Notes: generated by a model not told the origin, from the letters alone. Counted from the stretch's first letter, positions 19,033-29,168 are shown. The stretch: 64,000 nt of DNA from Thermoproteota archaeon (GCA_030550615.1 JAUQPA010000001.1:16031-80030); one strand, 5' to 3'. Numbers and translations: made by a program.

Positions 19033-19582
19033 CGAAACCCACCTTTCTTACTGATAATGCATTTATGAACTTTTCTCTACGGCAATCTGGGCAGTTGTTT
19101 ATGTAGTTCTCTGTAACAGGTGATCTCTGCATAATGTACTTTCTCATTTTCACGGTTTCACCTGTTTTACTGCATGACGTGCACTTCGTTTTGCTGTGGA
19201 CTATGTATGAGTATAAATCAAGTGGATCGTTTGTTGCAAGCTCGAAGTTTCTCGTGCCGGTGATCGCGTTTACGGGGCAAACATCAATACATCTCCAGCA
19301 AAATATACATCTACCTATATTGTACCTCAGTGTTCTCTTATCTGAGCTCTCAACGAACTCGAGTGCATTCGGGGGGCATGCATTAACGCATGCTCCGCAA
19401 CCTATGCATTTTTCATGATTAATTTCTATGCTCCCCCTGAATTCGGGGGATAATATGGGTTTTTCAAAAGGATATTTAACGGTAACCCGCTTGGTTTTTC
19501 CAGCAATTATTAGTAATTCAGCTGGTTTAACAGCCTTTCTTATGAAGTTCATGGTTAAACACCTGTTGTAATTCTCAACCAT
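19022..19582 (-). CDS. Hydrogenase 4Fe-4S subunit (HyfH/HycF/NuoI-like)
   Basis: CIGCGACVNACPPNA and CIFCWRCIDVCPVNA. Confidence 0.85.
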   Translation of the reverse strand: MVENYNRCLTMNFIRKAVKPAELLIIAGKTKRVTVKYPFEKPILSPEFRGSIEINHEKCIGCGACVNACPPNALEFVESSDKRTLRYNIGRCIFCWRCIDVCPVNAITGTRNFELATNDPLDLYSYIVHSKTKCTSCSKTGETVKMRKYIMQRSPVTENYINNCPDCRREKFINALSVRKVGFVAK

Positions 19583-21189
19583 TCTCTTTTGCCATTTTCT
19601 CTTATGACGAGTATTCTATCTGTGCACGAGAAACATGGATCTATGCTAGCTATCGTCAACGGGGCGTCCGCTAGAGGTTGGTCTTTCAGCATGATCTTCA
19701 GTGCTGGTATATTATTGTATGTAGGTGCACGTACACGCCACCTATATGGTTTACCGTGACCGGTTATCACGAAGTGTACGTCTCCGCCACGCGGGGCTTC
19801 AACTACTTGGACTCCTATTTTTCCCTCGGGAATATCGAAATCCTCTAGCATTATTGGCCCTCTGGGTATCTTATCTAAGAGTTGTTCGATTATTGATATG
19901 GATTCGAAAATCTCATTAATTCTTACAAGCGCTCGCGCCATGTTGTCGCCCTCTGTGTATACTGGGACTTTGAACGATGTGTACTTGTATGCAGCGTATG
20001 GTTGATCTCGCCTCGCGTCTTTGTTTACACCTGATGCACGCGCAACGGGTCCCTCAACGGAGAATTTTACTGCATCCTCTTTTGGTAACAATCCTGTGCC
20101 TGAAAGCCTCTTCTTAACTTGTGGAACATTTATAGCGATCTCTATGAGTTCTCTGAATTCTTTTTCTAACTCTCTAAGTGTTTCCAGCGTTTTTTGTTTT
20201 TTGTCTTCGTTGATGTCTTTTCTAACGCCTCCAATTAGGTTTATTCCATAGGTTTTCCTACTGCCTGTTAGGAGTTCTGCGAGATACATGATTTTTTCAC
20301 GTATGCGCCACATGTGCATGAAGCCTGCATCATATCCTACTACGTGAAATGCTACTCCAAGCCAAAGTAGGTGGCTATGTATTCTTTCAACTTCTAATAT
20401 TATACTCCTAATGTACTGTGCTCTCTCGGGTACATCTAGTTTAGCTGCTTTTTCAACTGCAAGCGCATAACACGTGCTGTGTTCGAACCCGCATATTCCG
20501 CATATTCTCTCAGCGAGGAAGTTTACTTGTTGATAAGTCATTCTTGTTTCAGCTAGTTTTTCTATGCCTCTATGGACATGAAACCCCCTGTACTTAACAT
20601 CGATAACTCTCTCGCCTTCTACATATAGCTCAAAGTACTCGGGTTCATGTAAAGCAGGGTGGTATGGACCTATTGGTATAACTCCCAGTTCCGTTGATGG
20701 CGAAATTTTCTCGCTTGTTCCTCTTAGAAGGGGTCTATAATTATATGGGACTTCTTTTCTTAGTGGATAAACATTATCCGGCCACCCGGGAGGTAGAACC
20801 AGCTTGTATTGCTCTCTATCGGTGAACTCTATTCCGAGCAGATCGCGTGCTTCCATCTCGCACCAATCTACAGCGGGAACTACTTTCATTATGCTTGGTG
20901 TTGATGGATTCAAAGAATCAATGTAGGTTTTAATTAGAAGGTATAGGCTGTTTCTGTTATCGGTGAAAACATATGTCATTGAGAAATAGCCATTTACCGG
21001 GCGTTCATCTACACCGATGCATGTTCTAAAGTCGCACTGATACTTGTTGAATAACTTATCTGCGATTTCTACTAGAGATTCTTTTGGTATAATTATGTGT
21101 AGTGTGTCATTATCGATTGTTACGTTACCATTTAGGGACTTGGCTAGCGATATGTATTCTTGAATAATGTGGTTTCTATCCATAAGCAT
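19555..21189 (-). CDS. Group 4 [NiFe]-hydrogenase large subunit, NuoC-NuoD fused (HyfG/HycE-like)
   Basis: L1 ERICGICGFEHSTCYA and L2 DPCFSCTDR, all four Ni-Fe Cys retained; NuoC-like N-terminus. Confidence 0.9.
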   Translation of the reverse strand: MLMDRNHIIQEYISLAKSLNGNVTIDNDTLHIIIPKESLVEIADKLFNKYQCDFRTCIGVDERPVNGYFSMTYVFTDNRNSLYLLIKTYIDSLNPSTPSIMKVVPAVDWCEMEARDLLGIEFTDREQYKLVLPPGWPDNVYPLRKEVPYNYRPLLRGTSEKISPSTELGVIPIGPYHPALHEPEYFELYVEGERVIDVKYRGFHVHRGIEKLAETRMTYQQVNFLAERICGICGFEHSTCYALAVEKAAKLDVPERAQYIRSIILEVERIHSHLLWLGVAFHVVGYDAGFMHMWRIREKIMYLAELLTGSRKTYGINLIGGVRKDINEDKKQKTLETLRELEKEFRELIEIAINVPQVKKRLSGTGLLPKEDAVKFSVEGPVARASGVNKDARRDQPYAAYKYTSFKVPVYTEGDNMARALVRINEIFESISIIEQLLDKIPRGPIMLEDFDIPEGKIGVQVVEAPRGGDVHFVITGHGKPYRWRVRAPTYNNIPALKIMLKDQPLADAPLTIASIDPCFSCTDRILVIRENGKREWLRITTGV

Positions 21190-22063
21190 GCACCAATAAC
21201 CCTGTTATAGATAAAGATATAAACAGTATATATGTTTTTGCAAGCGTTTTCGGGGCTAGATCCACTCTTGATCGACCCAGGGTGACCGATATTACAGCGA
21301 AAACTATCCATAGAAGTACTGTTAGAACGAATGTTGTAGCTAATGAGAAAACGCTGTGTTTAATTAAAGGAGCTGTGATTACACCTGCGGTTATTAAAGT
21401 TATTAGGAACCTCTTGAGTAAATTACAATATAGGTATGCGGCGAGCAATTTACCGCTGAATTCCACTAATATACCGGAAGCAAGCTCAGGCTCGGCCTCA
21501 GCTATGTCGAACGGTGCACGGCCGGTTAACGCGTATCCGGAAACAAACATAGTTATAGTTATTGTAATAACCGATAATACTAACGGTATGCTCAGCGCCT
21601 CAGTTTGCAATAGGTTATTTATGAGGGATATGTACATTGTGACGGATACTATGAAAGCTGATTCGTTTATGAGGGCTAACACCACTTCTCTCATTCCCCC
21701 TGCATAGCTGAAGGGGTTTGGTACTAGGAGTGGTGCTATTGTTAGAGATGTTAATGAGATAGCTAATAGTGATAAACCCAACGTGATGTACAGTGATTCA
21801 CCTGTGTAAACATAGATTTCAACCATGAGTATTGATGCTAAAGTGCTCGAAATAAATGATAATAGATACAGGACTATGAAGGGTGTTGTATGTATTGGTT
21901 TAACTTCTTTATTGATTAGCTTCAAGAGATCGTAGAGTGTTTGTGTTATCGGCGGCCCTATTCTACTTTGAAGATATGCTTTCAGTTTTCTCTCTATTCC
22001 ATCGAAGAAAACGGGGGAGATTACTCCAATAATTAAACCCAACGTCAAGTACACTAATAGCAT
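21176..22063 (-). CDS. Hydrogenase membrane subunit, NuoH-like (HyfC/HycD)
   Basis: RIGPPITQTLYDLLKL and GRAPFDIAEAEPELASG motifs. Confidence 0.88.
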   Translation of the reverse strand: MLLVYLTLGLIIGVISPVFFDGIERKLKAYLQSRIGPPITQTLYDLLKLINKEVKPIHTTPFIVLYLLSFISSTLASILMVEIYVYTGESLYITLGLSLLAISLTSLTIAPLLVPNPFSYAGGMREVVLALINESAFIVSVTMYISLINNLLQTEALSIPLVLSVITITITMFVSGYALTGRAPFDIAEAEPELASGILVEFSGKLLAAYLYCNLLKRFLITLITAGVITAPLIKHSVFSLATTFVLTVLLWIVFAVISVTLGRSRVDLAPKTLAKTYILFISLSITGLLVHAYG

Positions 22064-22068
22064 TTAGT

Positions 22069-22359
22069 TCACCTGGATGCGAACACTAGTATTGTTATAA
22101 GTATGAATAGTATTACTCCATACCATATAGAGGCTGCAATCATGGATTCGATCATAGTTATTTGTAGTTTTCCAATTAACTTGGCGAGAACTTCAGCCAT
22201 GCGAACCATTCTAGGGAAAACGACGTCTCCTAAGCCAACTATACTCTCAAGTACTCTGCTTAAAGATAATGTTCTGCCCGCATGTTTAAGTCTTCTACCA
22301 GCCTTGTCGAGTAGATCCTCGAACCACTTTAAAGCACTAGATCTCGTGTAGCTGCTCAT
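22069..22359 (-). CDS. Small membrane protein of hydrogenase operon (amphipathic region plus C-terminal TM)
   Basis: 96 aa; about 65 aa of helical amphipathic sequence then one TM; tightly packed in operon. Confidence 0.65.
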   Translation of the reverse strand: MSSYTRSSALKWFEDLLDKAGRRLKHAGRTLSLSRVLESIVGLGDVVFPRMVRMAEVLAKLIGKLQITMIESMIAASIWYGVILFILITILVFASR

Positions 22360-23909
22360 CCATCAACACCTGAAAGCCAGTACTTTATGTCCTCGGGCAT
22401 CCTTGGTTCACGAAGTATGTGAGTGAAAACAATGATGCTCGTAACAAGCGATGCTATATATATTGGCAAAGTTACTGCAACTACTGCTTGTCCATAGGTG
22501 AATAAGTTGAGCATGTACATCATCAATACTGCGGGAGCAAGCAACGAGGCGAAGCTCATGTATAGTTCAGCTGCTAACTCCATCTTGGGTATTGGGATTG
22601 CTCTAGGCGATATTTGGGGTAGTGTTGACAAGTATGCTCCAATGAATTTCGCGCTATAAGCTATTGAAAATATAGCTGATAGAACTATTGCCACAGTTAG
22701 AGGTAACCCAAGCGGATTCTCCATGGATAGAAGTACGCTAATAGTGATTAAAAGTATTTTTACGATGAAACCTGCTGATGGTGGTATACCGGTCATGTTC
22801 AGTAATGCTACGTAAGCTGATAAAGCACCTTCTCTTGATACATAGTATAGATAGCCTAATTTGTAGATGTCGTATGTATTCGAAATCTGATAGATTAAAC
22901 CTGTGTTCGTAAAAGCAAGTGCTTTTGTTAATGCGTGAAATACTATTACAGCGATTATTATTGGACGCAGCGTATTCATTCCCAGGATCATTAGCGTGGA
23001 GTATAGTGTTGTTATGATTCCTCCATATCCTATGGAACTATATGCTAGAATCCACTTTATGTTGGTTTGTATTATGGCACCGAACGATCCATATATCGTT
23101 GATATTAATCCCTGCACGAGTAGAACGTAAAATGCAATGGGATTAAAGGTGAACATTTGCGAAGACAGGAAGAAGGCGTATGCTCCCATTTTAATTATTA
23201 ATCCACTTAACAACGCGGAGATGTGACTAGGGGCTTTTCCATGTACTATTGGTAACCATGAGTGAAGCGGGAATTGTCCTAATTTAACGGCAAACCCGAA
23301 GAGTATGATCATGGATGTTATGAGGTCTAAGTTTATTCTTTCACTAGGTAAAGTGTTTAGGGGGGTGAGCAACGAGTTGAATAATCCATATCTAACTGCG
23401 AGCATAGCCCACATTGTTAATAACGCAATGTCGCTTGGTGCTATGCACATGGCTATGTATGTTGACGCAACGGGCAGGTTCTCTGTTCCATGCTCCATGG
23501 TTATAGCTATGAAAGCTACTATGATATCCAGGAAAAACCAGTATATTATGAGCTCTATTAAGAAGGAACTTGAGAACAGTAGTAGCAAGGTAGCTAATAC
23601 CAAGTCGACTACTAGTTGGAAGTACCTTGAGAGACCATATATTACCTTGTAGTATCCTTCGCTATGTATGCTGACGCCGATAGCTACTACGCTCGTAAGC
23701 AACACAAGTGCTAACTGGTAGTCGATCATGGGGTAACCCGTAGTCAAGAGAAGTATTGTTGGCACGGTGAAGCCAGTAATTCTAAGAACTCTGCTGAGTC
23801 TAGGGTACGCGTCTACTAGAATAGAACCTGATATCACTGGGAGAAGTATTAGTAATGCATGTACTATTTTAAATGTGAATAGATCCATCAATGTTTGAAC
23901 CTCATGCAT
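22356..23909 (-). CDS. Antiporter-like hydrogenase subunit (NuoL/M/N; HyfB/D/F-like)
   Basis: 517-aa polytopic; GQFPLHSWLPIVHGKAPSHISALLSG. Confidence 0.85.
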   Translation of the reverse strand: MHEVQTLMDLFTFKIVHALLILLPVISGSILVDAYPRLSRVLRITGFTVPTILLLTTGYPMIDYQLALVLLTSVVAIGVSIHSEGYYKVIYGLSRYFQLVVDLVLATLLLLFSSSFLIELIIYWFFLDIIVAFIAITMEHGTENLPVASTYIAMCIAPSDIALLTMWAMLAVRYGLFNSLLTPLNTLPSERINLDLITSMIILFGFAVKLGQFPLHSWLPIVHGKAPSHISALLSGLIIKMGAYAFFLSSQMFTFNPIAFYVLLVQGLISTIYGSFGAIIQTNIKWILAYSSIGYGGIITTLYSTLMILGMNTLRPIIIAVIVFHALTKALAFTNTGLIYQISNTYDIYKLGYLYYVSREGALSAYVALLNMTGIPPSAGFIVKILLITISVLLSMENPLGLPLTVAIVLSAIFSIAYSAKFIGAYLSTLPQISPRAIPIPKMELAAELYMSFASLLAPAVLMMYMLNLFTYGQAVVAVTLPIYIASLVTSIIVFTHILREPRMPEDIKYWLSGVDG

Positions 23910-25390
23910 GCTGCTTTGAATTGCGAGTAAGATAGAAACATAACTAGAATCGGAATAGGCATTAGTAGAATTAGGAGATAGCTGTATTCGTATGGTATAA
24001 GTATTGTTGTAACGAGGATCAATAGTACATTCAATAATCCCATTAGGAACACGGAGACCTGGACGCTTTTATCTATTTTCTCAACAACGATTTCTATACT
24101 CTTAGATTGCTCGCCGTAGTATATTCTCGAGTATCTTAATGCTATCATAGCTGATATTATAATATAGGCAAGTATACTAATTAGAGTTAAAAGCATGAAT
24201 GTGGGGGAAGCGTTAATTATTAGTAGAGAGCAATACACTGCTAGTATTTTAACAGTGAAACCAAGTGTTCCGGGGACCCCGAGAAGTGATAGAACGGAAA
24301 GGAGCCCTCCCATTGTTGATAATGGAGCTGTGTTTATGAACCCCTTTACGCCATGTATATATCTCGTGCCATATGCTATTTCAATTAAGCCAGCTTCGCT
24401 GAAAAGAGTTGTCTTATATGCTGCATGCATCAGTATTCCCAGGATCAAAACTAACCTAGTTATTTGAACAGGTTGTAGAATATACATTGAGAATATGATG
24501 CTAATAAATCCATTTGTTGCTATTGTCGAATACGCAAGAAGCTTCTTTGCATCTCTTTGTGTAAGTGCTTGTGAACCACCATATAGAATCGAGGATAACC
24601 CCACTATTGCGAAAAACCAAGCGAGGAACACCGTGTATTGTTCTATGTTGATGTACTCGAGTACACGGTACAATCCATAATATCCAAGTGAAACCATTAA
24701 GCCGCTAAGAGCAGCTGATGCTGGTGATGGAGCACTAGAGTGCGCGCTTGGCAACCAGAAGTGTAGTGGAGTATTTGCTGTTTTAACTAAGAAACCTAAA
24801 ATTAGCAAAGGCACTATTACTACGGGTATGGATACGGTAATGGACTTCTGGGGGAAAGGCTTAATTAAATCATACAATCCGATGTTTGCTGCTGTGAAAA
24901 ATGCACTTATCGTTATCATTGTGAAAACAGATAGCTCGAATGTCATTGTTGATGTGAATATGAATCCCCGCGAGGATGTTAATGATCCTTCGATGGAATG
25001 CTCCTCGCCGATTTTAATCAACATGTATCCAATTATTTCACTAATGGTCCAGGTGATTACTAATAGGATAAAACTAGGTGCTATATATGATGAAATAATT
25101 GATAGCAGAAACATGTCCATTAGCAACTCCAAGTGCTTGGGGTAGTGTTGAATCTCGCTGTATTGTATTGTGTAAATTGAGATAAATGTTGATGTCACAG
25201 TGAATGATATGCCTAAGGTAAGGGACACTTCGTCTATGAGTCTATAAGTGTACAGGATTAATGAAGTTAGTGCGAGAACAGTATAACTCATGAGTTTGCA
25301 TGTTATTTTAAACGAGGATTTCTCGAGGTAGTGTGATGCTATTATTGAAAATATAATTGCAATGTATGCTACGATTATATACTCGATCAT
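23888..25390 (-). CDS. Antiporter-like hydrogenase subunit (NuoL/M/N-like)
   Basis: 500-aa polytopic; TANTPLHFWLPSAHSSAPSPASAALSGLMV. Confidence 0.85.
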   Translation of the reverse strand: MIEYIIVAYIAIIFSIIASHYLEKSSFKITCKLMSYTVLALTSLILYTYRLIDEVSLTLGISFTVTSTFISIYTIQYSEIQHYPKHLELLMDMFLLSIISSYIAPSFILLVITWTISEIIGYMLIKIGEEHSIEGSLTSSRGFIFTSTMTFELSVFTMITISAFFTAANIGLYDLIKPFPQKSITVSIPVVIVPLLILGFLVKTANTPLHFWLPSAHSSAPSPASAALSGLMVSLGYYGLYRVLEYINIEQYTVFLAWFFAIVGLSSILYGGSQALTQRDAKKLLAYSTIATNGFISIIFSMYILQPVQITRLVLILGILMHAAYKTTLFSEAGLIEIAYGTRYIHGVKGFINTAPLSTMGGLLSVLSLLGVPGTLGFTVKILAVYCSLLIINASPTFMLLTLISILAYIIISAMIALRYSRIYYGEQSKSIEIVVEKIDKSVQVSVFLMGLLNVLLILVTTILIPYEYSYLLILLMPIPILVMFLSYSQFKAACMRFKH

Positions 25391-25405
25391 TTATATACCC
25401 ATGAA

Positions 25406-25906
25406 TTATCCGTGGAGTTCGTACTCGAACCTGGCTTTAGCCATGGTTTCAGCCACTCTTTTCTTAGCTAGCTGGAATACAACAGCGTCTTCTCCATATA
25501 GTATTGCATTAGCTGGACATATAGCGCTACAAGCTGGTTCTAATCCTTCTTTTCTCAACTCCATGCACAAATTACATTTACTTGCGGTTTTCGTGGCTCG
25601 ATCTAACTCGGGTATTCCGAATGGACATGCGTATAAGCAAGCCATGCAGCCTATGCACCTGCTTGTAATCACGTGTACTGCGCCTGCTGAATCTCTTGTC
25701 ATTGCACCGGTGGGGCAGGCTTCAATACAGGGTGCTTTTGCGCAGTGCATGCATGATACTGGTATGTCTAGACCTATACTTGTTCTATGTACGATGATAT
25801 ATGGCTTACCGTGAATGAACTCGCAGGCGGCTTCGCATGCTCCGCATCCTATGCATTTTCCAAGATCAATTATTCTTATGTATTTAATTACGGGGTTGGA
25901 ACTCAT
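25406..25906 (-). CDS. Polyferredoxin (HycB/HyfA/CooF-like)
   Basis: Multiple CxxCxxC motifs (CIGCGACEAAC, CMHCAKAPCIEACP, CIGCMACLYACP, CNLC...CSAICP). Confidence 0.85.
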   Translation of the reverse strand: MSSNPVIKYIRIIDLGKCIGCGACEAACEFIHGKPYIIVHRTSIGLDIPVSCMHCAKAPCIEACPTGAMTRDSAGAVHVITSRCIGCMACLYACPFGIPELDRATKTASKCNLCMELRKEGLEPACSAICPANAILYGEDAVVFQLAKKRVAETMAKARFEYELHG

Positions 25907-27012
25907 CGTGAGATCACCTCGGAGAATGATACGAGTTTACCTGTTTTTGCGGAAAACCAATAGTGCATTGACCTAGCTGCCTTCAACCCGCTTCTAATCG
26001 CCGGCCCTATTCTACTTGGACCAGTTACAACATCTCCCGCTGCGAAAACCTTAGGTATACTTGTTTGCATTAGCGCGTTTACCGCTATTGTCTCATCTTT
26101 ATTTAATCTTAATCCCAGTTTCTCTGCTGTACTGCTTTTAACTGGTGGTGTTGGTGATTCACCGGTTGCAAATACCACTAGGTCAGCTTCAATTACGAAT
26201 TCCCCTCCCGGTATGGGTACTGGTCTAGGTCTACCTGTTTCATCCGGAGGTCCCAGCGTCATTTTCTGGAATTTTATGGCTTTTACTACGTTGTTTTCAG
26301 TAATTATTTCTGCTGGTGAAGCTAGCTCGATGAATGTTACTCCTTCTCTTTTAATTCTCTCGATTTCATATAGCCCAGCTGGAGCTTCTCTTATTGTCCT
26401 CCTGTACACTAGGTATACTTCGGCCCCGGTTTTCAGTGCTTTTTCAGCTGCATCAATTGCACTGTATCCTGCTCCTATGACTACAATGTTTCTCCCTAGG
26501 GGTGGTTTCGTAGTTGTGTAGTTGTACTCATATATTCTCCATTTGTAGAGGTATTCTAATGCAGTTGTTACTCCTTTAGCTTCTACTCCGGGTATTCGAG
26601 GTATTTTCGATGCCCATGTTCCCGTTGATATTAATACCATGTCGTAGTTGTTGATGAGGTCTTCCAGGTTTACTTTCTTTTCCACGAAGTCATCACCCTC
26701 TTCGTGTGGTGGTTCTCCTGCGTAAATTTTTGTTTTCAATAATATTTTAACGCCGAGTTTCTCCTCTAGCTCCTTTGCTCCATTTACTACTCTCTCTGGG
26801 GGTATTCTCCATTGTGGTATGGCAAAGGTCATTAAACCTCCTGGTAGAGGTTGTTTATCGTATAAATCCACGTCGTATCCCTCGCATGCAAGGTAACCTG
26901 ATGCAGTTAATCCAGCTGGACCCGCCCCTATTACCGCTACTCTGGCCCCGGTGTTTTTCTTTTTATCTCTGCACATGAAAGCAAACTTCATGTAATCTCC
27001 CAAGTTATCCAC
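25903..27012 (-). CDS. GltD/NfnB-like FAD-NAD(P) oxidoreductase
   Basis: VAVIGAGPAGLTASGYLA FAD motif, IVVIGAGYSAIDAAEKAL second Rossmann motif, KVFAAGDVVTGPS. Confidence 0.85.
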   Translation of the reverse strand: MDNLGDYMKFAFMCRDKKKNTGARVAVIGAGPAGLTASGYLACEGYDVDLYDKQPLPGGLMTFAIPQWRIPPERVVNGAKELEEKLGVKILLKTKIYAGEPPHEEGDDFVEKKVNLEDLINNYDMVLISTGTWASKIPRIPGVEAKGVTTALEYLYKWRIYEYNYTTTKPPLGRNIVVIGAGYSAIDAAEKALKTGAEVYLVYRRTIREAPAGLYEIERIKREGVTFIELASPAEIITENNVVKAIKFQKMTLGPPDETGRPRPVPIPGGEFVIEADLVVFATGESPTPPVKSSTAEKLGLRLNKDETIAVNALMQTSIPKVFAAGDVVTGPSRIGPAIRSGLKAARSMHYWFSAKTGKLVSFSEVISR

Positions 27013-27173
27013 CGATGCATTCTATGTGCACTATTTTATTCATGATGCATCAAGCACTAATATATTAACATGAATAGTATGTGAATGCTTATTTATCCCA
27101 CATCTTTTACATTATAATTTTAAATTGAGTACCATGAAAATTATTAACTTACAGCTGTAGATTACTAGGAGAG

Positions 27174-27899
27174 GTGATTAATTCATTGAAATTAAAAGCT
27201 TTGTTTCTCGATATTGATGGAACACTTACAGTTAGTAGAGAGAGCTATAGTTTAAGCATACCAGCAGTTGAAGCATTAAGAAAAGCTGTTAGAAAAGGTA
27301 TTATTGTATCATTGGTTTCCAGTGTAGCGTTACCCATAGTAGTGGGTTTAAGTGAATATATTGGTTTAAATGGTTTTTCTATTGGTGAAACTGGTTGTCT
27401 CATTTATAGTGATTCAACGGGGTTAGTACGGCTGGCGTCTCGATCCGCTAGGGAGATATACTTGGATTTATTGAAAACGTTCTCGGATTACGTTGATGAT
27501 TCCTGGCAAAACTACTTTAGGTTATATGATTTCGTATTGAAGTTGAAAAGTAAATATAAGAATGAAGCTGGTCGAGTTGTTTCAGTGCTCAGGAAGTACG
27601 TTGATTCAAAGTATACTGGTTTCACAGTTGATTATAGTAGATACGCTTTACATATTAGACCTATTGAAGTTGATAAGAAGACAGCAGTGTTGTATGTTCT
27701 CGAGAAACTTGGATTAGATCCGAGTGAAGCAGGTGGTGTTGGCGATAGCTATATGGATGCTTCGTTTCTCAGTGTTCTCGGTTTCTCCGCTGCTGTATCA
27801 AATGCTGATGATGAATTGAAGGAAAAGGTATCCATTGTGTTATCAAAGCCCAGCGGCTTAGGAGTAGCGGAGTTTATTTCTAGAATTCTGGGTGTTTAG
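27174..27899 (+). CDS. Archaeal phosphoglycolate phosphatase / HAD Cof-type hydrolase
   Basis: FLDIDGTLT and GVGDSYMDASFL motifs. Confidence 0.8.
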   Translation: MINSLKLKALFLDIDGTLTVSRESYSLSIPAVEALRKAVRKGIIVSLVSSVALPIVVGLSEYIGLNGFSIGETGCLIYSDSTGLVRLASRSAREIYLDLLKTFSDYVDDSWQNYFRLYDFVLKLKSKYKNEAGRVVSVLRKYVDSKYTGFTVDYSRYALHIRPIEVDKKTAVLYVLEKLGLDPSEAGGVGDSYMDASFLSVLGFSAAVSNADDELKEKVSIVLSKPSGLGVAEFISRILGV

Positions 27900-28551
27900 A
27901 TTGAAGAAGCTGGTTATTTTCGATTTAGATGGTACGTTGGTTGACAGCGAGGATTTCATTGTGTGGAGTTTTATCGAAGCCGGCAGAGTACTTGGTATTA
28001 AGCTTGATCCATCGATTATCTACGACTCAATTGGTTTACCTCTCGAATCTGTTATTGAACGTATTTTAATCAACTCCGATGTCTCCGAGAGCACTGTAGA
28101 GAAATTTATTGAAATAAGACGTAGAATTGTTCAGGAGAATTGGCGTAGAATGGTTAAGTTGTTTCCAGATGTTAAACCAGCGCTAAGGGAACTCAAGGAA
28201 ATGGGTTTTTCCATCGCTGTTGCATCTTCCAGCATTGTTGAGAGAATAATTGATTTCCTCGAGTACTTCGGGATTATAGAGTACTTCACCTACATCTCCG
28301 GGATGAGACCTGGTTTAAGAGGTAAGCCTGAGCCTGACGTAATATTAGCTGTGCTGGAGAAAACGGGATTTAAGCCGAGTGATGCAGTATACGTAGGGGA
28401 TAGAGAAGTAGATTGCGTCGCAGCTAGTAATGCAGGAGTAGACTTCATACTTATTAACCGAAAGCAATTTAAGCAAGTTAATCTAAAATGTAAACCAATT
28501 GAAACAATAGGATCACTAATGCTTTTACCATCTATTCTAAAACACCTATAA
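27892..28551 (+). CDS. HAD-superfamily hydrolase (phosphatase/mutase-like)
   Basis: VIFDLDGTLVDSED, VASSS, GDREVDCVAASNAGV. Confidence 0.85.
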   Translation: MFRLKKLVIFDLDGTLVDSEDFIVWSFIEAGRVLGIKLDPSIIYDSIGLPLESVIERILINSDVSESTVEKFIEIRRRIVQENWRRMVKLFPDVKPALRELKEMGFSIAVASSSIVERIIDFLEYFGIIEYFTYISGMRPGLRGKPEPDVILAVLEKTGFKPSDAVYVGDREVDCVAASNAGVDFILINRKQFKQVNLKCKPIETIGSLMLLPSILKHL

Positions 28552-28575
28552 AGGAATTAAGCAAAAATAATAATA

Positions 28576-28659
28576 GCCCGCGGCAATCCCGGCGGCGGCG
28601 TCGCTTAGACGCCGGGCTCAGCCCGGGGGGTGAAAAGCCGGCCTCCTGCCGCGGGCACA
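28576..28659 (+). ncRNA. Structured RNA, H/ACA sRNA-like candidate
   Basis: 10-bp closing stem GCCCGCGGCA/TGCCGCGGGC directly followed by ACA; upper stem CCGGC/GCCGG ending 15 nt before ACA; GC-rich island in AT-rich intergenic DNA. Confidence 0.5.
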
Positions 28660-28747
28660 ATGAATATTCAACGAGGAGAAGAGCCGTAAAGTATTTAAAC
28701 CCCTCTATGAAGAAAAAGATTTACGGACGCTTAAACAGGCAAGATGG

Positions 28748-28792
28748 AGACCCGAGAAGTAGAGGGGCAATTACCCCTCTAACCTCGGGTCT
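28748..28792 (+). promoter_or_regulatory. rRNA 5' external transcribed spacer hairpin
   Basis: AGACCCGAG..TAGAGGGG-CAATTA-CCCCTCTA..CTCGGGTCT, 17 bp in two helices; TATA-like TATTTAAA upstream. Confidence 0.7.
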
Positions 28793-28797
28793 GACGG

Positions 28798-28838
28798 AGG
28801 TGGATTCAACCCCTTAGCCCCGGAAGCCCCGGGCACCT
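28798..28838 (+). other. 5' arm of pre-16S processing stem (pairs with about 30663-30705)
   Basis: GGTGGATTCAACCCCTTAGCCCCGG...GCCCCGGGCACC complementary to GGGTGCCCGGGGC...GGCTAAGGGGTTGAATCCACC. Confidence 0.85.
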
Positions 28839-29134
28839 GCGGCCGTAACTCCGGTTGATCCTGCCGGCCCCGACCGCTATCGGGGTGGGGCTAAGCCATG
28901 GGAGTCGTACGCCCCGCCGCTGCGGGGCGTGGCGGACGGCTGAGTAACACGTAGCTAACCTACCCTCGGGAGGGGGATAACGCCGGGAAACTGGCGCTAA
29001 TCCCCCATAGGGGAAGAGGCCTGGAAGGGTCCTTCCCCGAAAGGGCATAGCTGGGGTTAACGCAGCTATGCCGCCCGAGGATGGGGCTGCGGCCCATCAG
29101 GTAGTTGGCGGGGTAACGGCCCGCCAAGCCGAAG

Positions 29135-29167
<33 letters not shown>

Positions 29168-29168
29168 A

